Positions 34,421 through 44,076 of a DNA stretch of 64,000 nt are shown piece after piece; position 1 is the stretch's first letter; each line of letters begins with the position of its first letter. The notes under the pieces were generated by a model. That model worked only from the letters and a program-made list of their open reading frames with translations, made no database searches and was not told where the DNA came from. Origin of the DNA: Agarophyton chilense (taxonomy: Eukaryota; Rhodophyta; Florideophyceae; Gracilariales; Gracilariaceae); contig JARGXX010000013.1 of NCBI GenBank assembly GCA_030374765.1, forward strand, positions 1,302,001 to 1,366,000, given 5' to 3'. Made by a program: the position numbers and the translations under genes.

Positions 34421-35425
34421 AGGGCGAGCTGAAGGAGTGCCTTGCTCGCGACATGGGCAAGGCGGGAGAAAAGTGAAAGGATGAGGGCGACCATTGGGAG
34501 TTCACATGGGACTGCAAGATGTAACGCGACCGCGCACATGGCGAAGATATGCAGGAGTGGGGGTAGCAAGTGCAGAGATCACGAATGTTAGAAGAGCTAG
34601 GTGGAATCAGCCGCGCACTGCGTCACGCCATTGGAAAAGAGGATGACGATTCGACAGACGGAGGTAGTCTAGATATGTGCATGGATGACGGGTCGGACTC
34701 TGAATGTGCGACTTTGAAGATGGGGCGCTCGCCAGAGGTGAAGCATGTTAACGCCGAAAGTGACTCTCCAACTCGTCATTCAGAAACAGCAAAAAGAAAG
34801 CCGGGCATAACTGGTTTCAATTTGGCACAGACGGGGGCCCCCCGAAAACGGGGACTTCCTTCGTTGTACCAGAGTGGGCAGAAAAATTCAGCTGGCACTG
34901 CACTGGATGCCCTCTCCACACGTCGCCACGGCGGGTAATGAAGTACTACCGGGGAGTAGTCGTGTGCTATTTAAACCAGACAGGTAGATGCTGGACTGGA
35001 GGTACGGGGTTCAATCGCAGCGGCCGTACGGTAGATCCGTACCGTAGTACGGTACGGTGTAGATCCTCTCTTCAATGGATTACGGACGTGATATAGCTAT
35101 GGTTCTTATGGACAGCGTGGGCTAAAACTATATCGCACCATCGGGTAGGGTTGGTGAGAAAAAGTTCTAGAATAATCTACTCTACTCGAGAGCTCGGTGG
35201 AAACCTGATGCGACTCGGCGCAACCAATTGTAATAAGCGAGAAAGAGTACGGATCAAAGAGATGTTTTTGGTTTAAGACAACTTCTTCTTTCACTAACGT
35301 TTCGATCGGACGCTCCTTCCTCTGTTTCTATATTTTTCAGCAGAAGATGTGCGGGCGGTATGCGCCGTGAAAAAGTTACTGCTTAACCTTTCTAGATAAA
35401 GCAACCTGCTCCAAAAATCCGCGAA
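34421..35425. other. Region with an unassigned 122-codon frame and a palindrome
   Basis: A plus-strand frame at 34570-34938 is acidic and Ser-rich with no family signature. It might be a fragment related to the kinase gene or chance. Otherwise there is only the palindrome at 35037-35057. Confidence 0.35.
35037..35057. repeat. Perfect 10-bp inverted repeat with 1-nt centre
   Basis: CCGTACCGTA, G, TACGGTACGG. A further CCGTACGGTAGATCC just upstream repeats the same letters, so the local sequence is rich in nested GTAC palindromes. Confidence 0.8.
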
Positions 35426-36084
35426 TCAAGCTCTTCTTCTCGGGACGCTCTCTTGATTCGCTCTCATGCGGCCACGGGCAGCAGCCAACGCACTTGCGCG
35501 CACATCTTCGAGCATGGTCGTTTGATTCTTCGCCATCAGTCTGGCTTGTTTGCGAGCTTCTTCGGCGATGCGCTGTTCTCGTTTAACCGCTTCGGCAATG
35601 CCCCGCAAATCGGTTTCTCTCTCCTTTGATATTTCCTTCTGAAACCTATCCCCTCTCTTCATAACGTCTTCAAGCTTGGCTCTCATTAACTCACTCAAAG
35701 CTTGGCTTTCATTAACTCACTCATCTCAAGGTTTGCATTGAGCCGAACAATCTCAACCTCCTGAGCTCTCACGACAACCTTTGATGTACGCATTTTTTCT
35801 TCCAGAGATTTCCGGGTCCGCTCCAGATTTTCCATATGTTGGGAAACGTTCTTGAGCTCTTGATTCATCACGAAAAGCTCCTCTTCTCTCAATCCTAAGT
35901 TTTCCTTCATGTACTTGATCAGCCTTTCCTTCTCCTCGAAAACTTTTGTTTCGTCCGGGGCGGTCTTTTTCTTCTCTGAAGCAAGTACATAAACCTCTTT
36001 CAGCAAGAGGTTCATTTCGTAACGAAGGCTACCGTATTCTGCGTAGTTGAGCAAGATAGAGACAAAACGACCTTCACGTGCCAT
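35426..36084 (-). pseudogene. Coiled-coil protein gene broken by a 26-bp tandem duplication
   Basis: Starting from an in-frame ATG at 36084 (MAREGRFVSILLN), the product is almost wholly charged helix: EKERLIKYMKENLGLREEEL, LERTRKSLEEKMR and ANLEMSELMKAKL, then a stop at 35695. The next frame resumes with the same peptide, MSELMRAKLEDVMKRGD, and continues KEISKERETDLRGI to 35426. The cause is visible: two 26-bp copies of AAGCTTGGCT(C/T)TCATTAACTC... at 35672-35697 and 35698-35723. Because 26 is not a multiple of three, the frame shifts. The 5' end abuts Gypsy2 sequence (~36080), so the true start may have been lost. No family assigned; a structural or tethering role is a guess. Confidence 0.6.
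35672..35723. repeat. 26-bp tandem duplication
   Basis: Two adjacent 26-bp units differ at one base (C/T at unit position 11). The duplication shifts the frame of the coiled-coil gene. Confidence 0.9.
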
Positions 36085-36797
36085 GCAGGTTTGTTTCGCT
36101 TTACGCGGATGCCATTCTGGTTGCACAATGATCCAGCAACCTTTCAAAGGGCGTTGGACATCATCCTTTCGAAGGTTAAGTGGACAACCGCCTTGGTATA
36201 TATCGATGATGTAATCATCTACTCCAGATCGGTAGAAGAGCATTTTGCTCACGTATGACCCGTACTAACCCTCCCAGCTGAGGCGGGGGTGACGCTGAAG
36301 CTACGCAAATGCGTCTTCTTTACCAGAACGGTTGAATATCTGGGACTCATCATAGGCCCTGGTACCCTAGAGGTTGCGTCGAGCAATAATAGAGTCGTAC
36401 AGGAGGTCAAGGTGCCACGATCCCAGACAGAAGTACGATCCTGTGTAGGTTTATGCAACGTCAATTGTCGCTTCGTGAAGGGATTCGCGAAAATAGTGGC
36501 TGTTCTCAACAAGAAGCTCCAGAAAGGTGAACCTGAACGGTTTGAGAATCTATCGAACAACGAAATAGATACTTTTGTGGAATTGAAACGAGCGCTGTTG
36601 TCGCTGCCAATCATAGCGTTACCGAAAACAGGTCTACCGTACACGCTGGATACGGATGCATCCCATGCCCAAATTGGTTGTTGTCTCATGCAGGAGCAGC
36701 ACAACGGAGACAAATTACCGATAACAGGTAACAGGCCCAGGAGGCATACTGCAGAACCCTGGCTGACCCAATTGGTTTCAAAGTATCACAATTAGAT
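36080..36797 (+). pseudogene. pol: Gypsy2 reverse transcriptase C-terminal half and RNase H start
   Basis: It reads FRFTRMPFWLHNDPATFQ, ALDIILSKVKW and ALVYIDDVIIYSR, an intact YIDD site. A TGA follows at ~36257, then VTLKLRKCVFFTR, VEYLGLIIGPG, RSCVGLCNVNCRF and LPYTLDTDASHAQIGCCLMQ (RNase H first Asp). After DKLPIT the RNase H is lost by deletion, and the frame stops directly before the integrase frame. Confidence 0.82.
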
Positions 36798-38228
36798 GTG
36801 GACCACAATGGATACACCGTGAGAAGGTCAACCTTCGATGGTAGCCTTCAAAAGGTGGTTCCGAAGGCGCTTCGCCCGAGAGTCTTGTATCTAGCGCACT
36901 ACCCGCGACTATCGGGACACCCCGGTGCCACCAGGATGTACTACACCTTGAGGCAACAGTTCTACTGGCACCATATGGCCCATGATGTCTATGCCTTTGT
37001 AGGTCAACGCGAATTCTGTGTTCGTACCCGCGGTGGTATTCGAAAGCATCGAAAGTACCTCAAGCTGTTTCCAGCAGCGGGTCCGCTGGAGTTTGTTGCG
37101 ATAGACCTTCTAGGACCACTTTCTAAGACCAAGAAGGGGTATCAGCACATTCTAGTGATCACCGAGAGGTTCTCGAAGCTCACGAGAGCGATACCTTTAA
37201 AGGATACGAAGTCAACAACGCTGGCGATCGCGTTCCTCAACAATTGGGTCTACCTGTATGGTGTACAACTGTACCTACTCACGGATAATGGTTCAAATCT
37301 GGCATCGAAGTTCTTCGAAGCAGTCTGTAACCTCTTGGGTATCAAGCACTATTTCACGACTGCCTACCACCCGCAGACAAACAGACACGTCGAGCGCTTT
37401 AACCACACATTGGTATCAAGGCTACGACACTATACGGAAGTGCACCAAACTGGGTGGGATGAGCTGATGCAACCGCTCACCTACTCCTATAACCTCAAGG
37501 TACACCGGTTAACGCAGACCACTCCCTTTGATTTGGATCTTTCGCGACAACCACCAGGTATTGTAGTGCAGGTAGATCATACCACCAGCGCTGCAGCTGG
37601 CGCACTGACCCCTGCCCAAGTCAAGAGAAATACTGTTGTGAGGTTGAGGAGGGCTCTCAAACATGCAGAGAGCGGCCTCACTGCAGCCCAGAAGCGGTAC
37701 AAGGCCGACTACGACGGTAGGGTAGCCAAAGTGGTCTCTGTATCTTCGGAACAATATGTCTACATAGATAACCCACCTTCAGGTAAAAGACCACAACCGG
37801 GCGATGAAGCAGACGATGAAGCTATTGATAGAGATATCAATTCAAAGCTTCTACCCAAATCAGTGGGACCTTATCAGGTATTGAAAGCATCAGACCACAC
37901 CGTTACAGTTGCACAAGATGGAATACCGAATACGATATCAATTGACTGTATTACGGTAGCACCTGAAACGGTTCAACATCGCATTGAGGCAGGCACCTCA
38001 GCCCAAGAGCCCAGAGCGGTAGCTCTGCGCACTCGACCCTCGGAGGACCCCACCCCAATTGAGGTGAACCATGACCTTCAACGTGACGATCCAGATTACA
38101 ACCCTCTAACAAGGACGGAAATTGAACCTCAAAAGGTAACAGCGGGAGCTCCCGACCCGGCTCCCACACCCGAAGCTCCCAACTCGGAACATATGAACCC
38201 TCGAGGAAGTCTTCCCCCGAAAGATTAG
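36798..38228 (+). pseudogene. pol: Gypsy2 integrase
   Basis: 477-codon frame. The zinc module has LAHYPRLSGHPGATRM (HH) and a C-x-x-x-x-x... pair altered to REFCVRTRGG. The catalytic core has D in VAIDLLGP, D in LTDNGSNL and E in HVERFNHTL, so D,D,E are present. The C-terminal part carries RYKADYDGRV, an SH3-like stretch (LPKSVGPYQVLKASDHTVTV) and a proline-rich tail. A stop at 38226-38228 separates it from a chromodomain read at 38281-38420 (KYTVRWYG, TAG, GPEEDTLEP). Integrase inserts the cDNA; the chromodomain directs it to chromatin marks in chromoviruses. Confidence 0.88.
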
Positions 38229-38280
38229 GACCAAACCTCAAAGGAATTTCCCATAAACCGTCTGGTTTGCCACAAGTGAA

Positions 38281-38420
38281 CCTACAATGATCTGAAGTAC
38301 ACCGTAAGGTGGTACGGCTAGGGACCCGAAGAGGACACCCTCGAACCACCATCCCCAATACCCCCACATTTCCATATCAGGTATTGGCGCCGTCGCAAGG
38401 AGCCAATGTCTGCAGACGGC
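38281..38420 (+). pseudogene. Gypsy2 chromodomain
   Basis: DLKYTVRWYG, a TAG (38312-38314), then GPEEDTLEPPSP and HIRYWRRRKEP follow the chromodomain pattern (VRW-G, EEDTWEP with W changed to L, RYW). It lies in the frame following the integrase. Confidence 0.7.
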
Positions 38421-38908
38421 TATCCTTAGACCTTCGTGGTACTCAGGCCTAAGGAAGGGGGAAAGAAGAAGTCTTTTTCCGGAGAGAGTGGACGCATATG
38501 CTTGCAGATTACCTACAAGGGAGGACACGAAAGAACAACCGAATGTAACAATAGAAAATGAAAGAAAAGACAACAATTTACTTGAACAAAGGAGATAGTA
38601 AGGAAGTCAAGTAGCAGGCGGCCGCCATAAGAACCTCAAAGGTGAAGCGACAGAAAGTCTAGCCCCCGAATCCGGGAGTAGAAGGACCCGTCGGTTTAGG
38701 AGCAGTGGGATCAGGAGGACCCGTGATATTGACTACCCACGGAGGAAAACTTGCAGAAATGCTAGGAGCCATCTACTTAGGAGGTAACGAAGGAGCGGTA
38801 GCCCGCCACTAGGAAGAGGAGTCGAAACCAAAAGAGGATGAACGAAAGGAACCGCCGGAGCGGATGGCAAAACCGCAGGGTTCAAGTTAGCACCTAGAAG
38901 GGGATCCG

Positions 38909-40684
38909 TCAAAGGATCAGATGGCGCAGCAGCAGAGATGCTTGCCAGATTGGCAACCTGACGGGTGGCCAGTTGGTACATGGGTACATGTCCAACTGGA
39001 ACTGATTCGGGAACGAACCAAGTTGGTTCAGCGCCTTCATGTATTGCGCATGGCGCGGCAGCAAACCTTGAATGAGCGTTAATGCAGCAACCACGGAGGT
39101 AGGCCCAGCCCTCTGAAAGTTGGTGAGACAAGCCTGGCGAATTCGAGCCAGCAAAACGACCACGGCCGGAGAATGCATCATAGGTTGAGGCGAAGGACGA
39201 GCAATACCCGCCAAGAGAGGTCGAACCGGACTAGCAACCCGCGAGGAGTTCGGTTGAGTAGGAGTCGCACCCGTAGGGATAGGCGACTTACGACCTTGGG
39301 GTAACGGCTCGGACGGGAAGGGACCAGCATAACGACCAACCGGTGTCTCCACAGTACTGTGATAAGGTTCGGGGCTCGCGGGAGCTCCATAAACAGGAGG
39401 CTCCCCGTGGTAATATTGGGCGTGGCGAGGTACAATCTCCCAAGTTGCGGGATCGAAAGCCTCCCAACCTTGATGGGAATCCCAATGGTAATTCTTGCTC
39501 TGCTCGAGATACGAGTCCAAATACTTCACGGTATAATCGGTCCCCTCAACGATGTTCTCGTAGCCAAATCGGAAAATATCTTGGACAATGCTCGGAGGTA
39601 TGAAGAAGATGCGACGTACAGGTTGAACACCATCTCGGTATATGTCCAAGTCGAGATTTCGACAATCCCAATCAATACCGTAACGGGCGGCCTCCAGAGC
39701 CAGGATGGCAACCAACACGGTCCACTCCGAGAGGGCAATCGACCAAATGAGGTAATACAGCTCTAGGTTCCGGGAAATCTGACTCCCGAAGTACGCCAAG
39801 ACCGGCGGAGTGGGCACGCTCAGCGATAAAGGAACCTCATAGGACTCCCACCACTCTGGTCGAAGCACGTACCAATCTCGTCTACCCTTCGTAGGTTGTG
39901 AGAAGTACTCGACGTTATGAAACATATGCATAACGCGAGTGTAAGAGTTGCGAGTGCGAACGCGACTCTCCGTCGCTGCATCCTCGCCCCACCTACTACG
40001 GTCAGCCCAATTGATAGTGGTGAAAGGCCGATTCAGGGAAACCAAGTCAGGTGGAACCGGAAGGTAAGTTTCCGGAATAGACGGGTACTGGCACACTTGC
40101 ACCACCAATCGACGGTAATAATCCAGCTCCGATTCGATGCGCACGTACGGCAAGTTGCTCGGATACATCGGCGGGATGAAATACCTCAAGGGTGTATGAC
40201 GCTGCCAACTCTGGTAACATTCCATTCGACCCTGACGAGGTTGAGACTCTTGGTCGCTTTTCTTCAAGAGCAATAGAACGGAGCGAAGGCGCTCACAATC
40301 CCAACGGGACAAACCCAAGTAGGTATCCAATTGTGGTCTGGTGAGAGCTGCCGGCAATGATGGATTCCCCACCGCCACAGGCCAATCGTGCTTCAACAGG
40401 TCACTGTGCATCACCAGGTCTAAGGTAATACCAAAAGGTCCATACTGACTCGCCGTCAGGTTCGCCGCACCAAACGCGAGATTGTGAGCCCAATTGGTTT
40501 GGGTCGTCGGAGGAAGTCCACTACTGCGTTGGTATGGGTCAGCCGGAGTCCCAGGGGAGAACTGTGTCTCAGGGACAGGCACGCTGCGAAAACCAATGTT
40601 GGTAGGCGTCCGAGAAGTCGAGCGAGTCACCCTCTTGGTAATACCACCGCTTCCATGGCCACGCGATGGGCCGCTATCTGACAT
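38909..40684 (-). CDS. Long antisense reading frame inside Gypsy2 (591 codons), function unknown
   Basis: A minus-strand frame begins MSDSGPSRGHGSGGITKRV at 40684 and runs 591 codons opposite to pol, wholly between chromodomain and 3' LTR. The N-terminal 45 residues are Ser/Thr/Arg-rich. A folded-looking middle follows (YVRIESELDYYRRLVVQV, YVLRPEWWESYEVPLSL, LELYYLIWSIALSEWTVLVA, RRIFFIPPSIVQDIF), then a Pro-rich region and an Ala/Leu tail. I recognise no domain. The frame has normal amino-acid complexity and aromatic motifs, so it looks like coding sequence. Antisense genes in the 3' region are known for some plant gypsy elements such as Grande. A host gene caught in the element is the alternative. 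Confidence 0.55.
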   Translation of the reverse strand: MSDSGPSRGHGSGGITKRVTRSTSRTPTNIGFRSVPVPETQFSPGTPADPYQRSSGLPPTTQTNWAHNLAFGAANLTASQYGPFGITLDLVMHSDLLKHDWPVAVGNPSLPAALTRPQLDTYLGLSRWDCERLRSVLLLLKKSDQESQPRQGRMECYQSWQRHTPLRYFIPPMYPSNLPYVRIESELDYYRRLVVQVCQYPSIPETYLPVPPDLVSLNRPFTTINWADRSRWGEDAATESRVRTRNSYTRVMHMFHNVEYFSQPTKGRRDWYVLRPEWWESYEVPLSLSVPTPPVLAYFGSQISRNLELYYLIWSIALSEWTVLVAILALEAARYGIDWDCRNLDLDIYRDGVQPVRRIFFIPPSIVQDIFRFGYENIVEGTDYTVKYLDSYLEQSKNYHWDSHQGWEAFDPATWEIVPRHAQYYHGEPPVYGAPASPEPYHSTVETPVGRYAGPFPSEPLPQGRKSPIPTGATPTQPNSSRVASPVRPLLAGIARPSPQPMMHSPAVVVLLARIRQACLTNFQRAGPTSVVAALTLIQGLLPRHAQYMKALNQLGSFPNQFQLDMYPCTNWPPVRLPIWQASLLLRHLIL

Positions 40685-40702
40685 GGTTGGAAAGGCCGTA
40701 GC

Positions 40703-41149
40703 TCAACCCGACGAACGAGGGGATGACTCGACCTCCACCGCCGCAGTGAACACCAGCGGGTATTCATCCTTTTGAGGTGGCGCCTCCTCGATCCGTTCCG
40801 ATAAGACAGCCACCGTCTCCAACCTTTCCGGTAGCACCGACATCGACCTCTCAGGTGCAACAGTTGCCAGCCTACGGTCGCGAGCGGTTCCAGACCTTTG
40901 AGGTATCGTGGAGTGGGACCAATCCGACCTTAAAGGCATAACTGCGGGGGTATCAATCCCCTCGGAATCGCCGACTCTTTCAACCTCAATTGTAACCGGC
41001 ATCTCACGTCTCTCGAGCGCTGGTGCTGCTTGTGGGGACAACCCACCCCTTCGAGGTATCGGTGACGAATCCATGATGCGGCGTGAGGTGCATCGACGCG
41101 GCACCGAATGGGTTCGAACGCGTGCGTGGAGGTGGCGCGATCCTGTCAT
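40703..41149 (-). pseudogene. Upstream part of the Gypsy2 antisense frame
   Basis: 149 codons in the same frame as the 591-codon frame and separated from it only by a TGA and six codons (18 bp). Content is Arg/Pro/Ser-rich (MTGSRHLHARVRTHSVPRRC to VEVESSPRSSG). It may be the original N-terminus (total ~747 codons) or an independent leader frame. Confidence 0.4.
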
Positions 41150-41844
41150 CGCCTTGAGGGTAAACCGGAATGCAAAACTGGAAAAAGGTCGCGCAATTAC
41201 CGACGAGGCCGCTCAACGCCAATAAGGTCTCACAACCGGAAGCTTCCACCACGGACCCAGCCCAACACCTCAATGGTTGTATCGACGCAGTCTCAGGCCC
41301 CACAGGCCCCACTTGTCAGTCCTTAAAAGGTAGACGAAACCTGAAAGGTCAAGAAGCCAGGAAACCTTCAGGGAAAGCCGGACAGCACGATTACGGTCGC
41401 GACGCTGCCAATTAAGGGCAGTAATACCTGAAGGGTTGTCGAGCCGTGAGAACGACCAGGCGGGACGGCGCGCGCAGGGACCTAGGAGGGAAATGAAGTT
41501 TGAGTAACCGGAAAAGGTGCGATACCAACTTGGTTAAACTGTTGGCTATGCGGAAGCAGAATCGTAAGCCAGCAGGACCACTACCAAAAAAGGTGTCCGC
41601 GAGCGCGCTATTGACACTGCATCGCCCTCATGAAAGTCCCTACCTAAATGGTTGGCGCGAAATTTGTGCGCCGCCGTCGTCGCTCGCCCTCCCCAATCGA
41701 CACTGGCGCCGAGTTCTGAACCTCAAGGGATCGCGCGTCACGCACCGTGAGCAACCGCCGACAGACACCACTCCGATGGCCGCGTCGCTGTCGCTCGCTA
41801 CACCTCCATGGTTTAATGTAAGAAGAAACGGGGCGTGTTTCTCG

Positions 41845-41859
41845 GGTAGGAAGGAGGTC
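41845..41859 (+). promoter_or_regulatory. Gypsy2 polypurine tract
   Basis: GGGTAGGAAGGAGGTC stands directly before TGTCGTATAG, the LTR start. Confidence 0.55.
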
Positions 41860-42493
41860 TGTCGTATAGTGGCGGAAGAGATGACCTTTGAGGTTGTTGA
41901 TATACTACACTGACCTTGTAGGTGATGGATGCCAGGGATCATCGTCCATGCAGCTCCGGGCGAGCTACCATCTAGGTGTTGTCAGCCACGTGTAGTGTTG
42001 ACATGTACCTTCTGGTTGAGTAATTGTTAGTAATTGTAGTTGTAATTATATTTATTTTAGTACAGTAGTGGAGTGGCCACCTGGCACTGTAGCCAGTGCT
42101 GGCCAGGTCTCTGACACTAGGTCAAAGACCGTGCCTTGCTGGCACCTCCCGGGTGATCTGGAGAGTGCAGTCCACTGCATATAGGGAACTGCACCTCCCC
42201 CATCCTAATCTGAAAAAGACAGGCACCACTTGGGTCACAACTATACCTTTTGGTTCATTGTTTCTCAACTACGACATAGGTTTTACCGCGCGTCGACGCC
42301 TACCATCGTTCACCTACACGGTATAGGCTGGCTGCCCCGCCGTTTGCCCCTGCGGGTTTTCACGGTGCATTGTTACCATCGAGGTTTATCACGTCTACCT
42401 TCTAAGGTTGAGCGTCACCACGCTCCCTACGGTTGAGCTTCACCACGCTCCCGAGACAAGACAGTAGCAGACCCCAAAGGTGATTGTACGACA
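41860..42493 (+). repeat. Gypsy2 3' LTR
   Basis: 634 bp, starting TGTCGTATAGT and ending ATTGTACGACA. The ends are near-perfect inverted repeats in TG...CA form, preceded by a purine tract. It contains a 25-bp imperfect tandem repeat (42406-42455). There is no second copy in the window for confirmation. Confidence 0.6.
42406..42455 (+). repeat. 25-bp imperfect tandem repeat in the Gypsy2 LTR
   Basis: GGTTGAGCGTCACCACGCTC and GGTTGAGCTTCACCACGCTC begin adjacent 25-bp units. Confidence 0.8.
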
Positions 42494-43770
42494 GGCTTTG
42501 AGTCAGTCACATTTCAATAGGGTACTCTTTGCGTACATAAGACTAAAACTCGTTCCGATACGTACTGGAAAAGAAGCTCATCGGTCTGTACTATATCCAA
42601 AATCCCGGATGTTTGCAGGAAAGCCTTTTTGTTTGATGTAGACGTACGTTCTCAATTTGAAATTAGGTTCTAGAACTGATGCTGACGAAATCGATGGAGA
42701 AGAAGATGCCCTTCTCGTCAGCATTGTTGAAGAAGAGATGCCAAACTACTACAAATGGTCGGAAGGAAAAGCTCATTACGATATAATTCATCGATTCGCT
42801 GCATAAATTGGTACGAATGCTTTTAAAAGAGTTTGCATTTTGATTAAGAGTATTTCTCTGATCGTGCACCACTCAAATTGTCTATAGTCATAGAAATTGG
42901 CGGTATGTCACCATCTAATACCAATTTGACGACAATTGATCCCATTTCGGCTAAAATAACATTGTTTTATTCAAAAAGGCTTCAAAATTCAACAACGGTA
43001 TTCAGAAGACCATAAAAGCGAATGAAAAGCTTCAAATAGAGCATTAATAGAAATCATTGCGCTCGGGGGATGTATAGAATATACAAACGCAAAACACCCA
43101 TTCAAAAAGACACAAAACTTCATCAAGATCTTTAATGTAACAAGAAGCGTCTAAAGAGCTGGTAACAATAAAGAAAGCTCACCATAATTAGAACAACTAG
43201 AATGAAAATGATCGCAAAAACAAATTATGCCGAGTTTGTTTTATAAGGATGATAGATACAAACAAATGAAATAAACGTTTCAGTTTTACGCAGCTGTTTA
43301 CTGCCCAACCCATTTTTCTCCTTCCTAGAACAGTTAAAGTACAAATGATGCTGGTATGAGAAATATCGATAAATAATGATTGATGCAGAATACTAAGAAT
43401 AATGATTTTACACTCACATAAGCCATCTATAGACCTTGATACCACGCAGAGCATTATTCTCATCCAGTGCACTGTTTGTATCATATGATTTGAACAGAAT
43501 TACAAAAACAAGTGTTCTCAGAAAGAAAACCCAATTTTGTCTAGAAAGAGTAGTTTTTTTTATTAATACTGTCTAAATTGAATTATACGTATTCTTGATA
43601 CAACTACACAGAAACGTTAACGCTTGGAAGTAAAACATGTCTTCTTGTCGCTCGCAACGAAAGAAAAAGACGAAGTGGTCATTGTGACCAAAAGTAGTTC
43701 ATATTTAGAACAATTAGAAATTGAATAAAGAAGAGAAACGAGAAATTTTTTCCATTAACTTTATCAAAGG
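42494..43770. other. AT-rich spacer between Gypsy2 and Gypsy3
   Basis: 1.28 kb with short frames only on either strand and nothing recognised. It ends with the target site of Gypsy3. Confidence 0.5.
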
Positions 43771-43775
43771 GGGAT

Positions 43776-44039
43776 TGTGGTGACCCGAAGGGAAATCCGA
43801 TCATCCTCCCTTGCTTTGGAGGTCGAAATATATTTGGAATCCTTTCATTCCGAAAACCCTATGTGGTAATTCAGTATAAATACCCATCCATCCTAAATAA
43901 AATTAAGACACGGAATCAATAGACTGAGAACCGGCCTTCAAGATTTTCATTCTACGGCTACCTTGCCTACCTTGACAAAACCTCTTGAAGCTCAACCTCC
44001 ACATCTACCTCTACCATCTCAACACCAACTGCCCCAACA
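43776..44039 (+). repeat. Gypsy3 5' LTR
   Basis: 264 bp, TGTGGTGACC...CCCCAACA. It contains GTATAAATAC at ~43877, a TATA box. The LTR/internal junction forms the 12-bp palindrome CAGTTTAAACTG (44038-44049), and no TGG primer-site motif follows closely. Confidence 0.88.
43876..43885 (+). promoter_or_regulatory. TATA box of Gypsy3 5' LTR
   Basis: GTATAAATAC, ~100 bp into the LTR; conserved as GTATTAATAC in the 3' copy. Typical LTR promoter position. Confidence 0.5.
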
Positions 44040-44076
44040 GTTTAAACTGCTTTCAGCGCTAACAGTTGTTGTTACT

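Larger units (their letters stand above)
36080..42493 (+). mobile_element. Gypsy2: 5'-truncated chromovirus with antisense reading frame
   Basis: Homology starts abruptly inside RT (~36080, HAGLFRFTRM). It runs through the rest of RT, an internally deleted RNase H, integrase and a chromodomain (to ~38420), then a long antisense frame, a purine tract (41845-41859) and one LTR (41860-42493). The 5' LTR, gag, protease and the start of RT are absent, so no target duplication can be sought. The intact 477-codon integrase frame suggests it is younger than Gypsy1. Confidence 0.82.
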
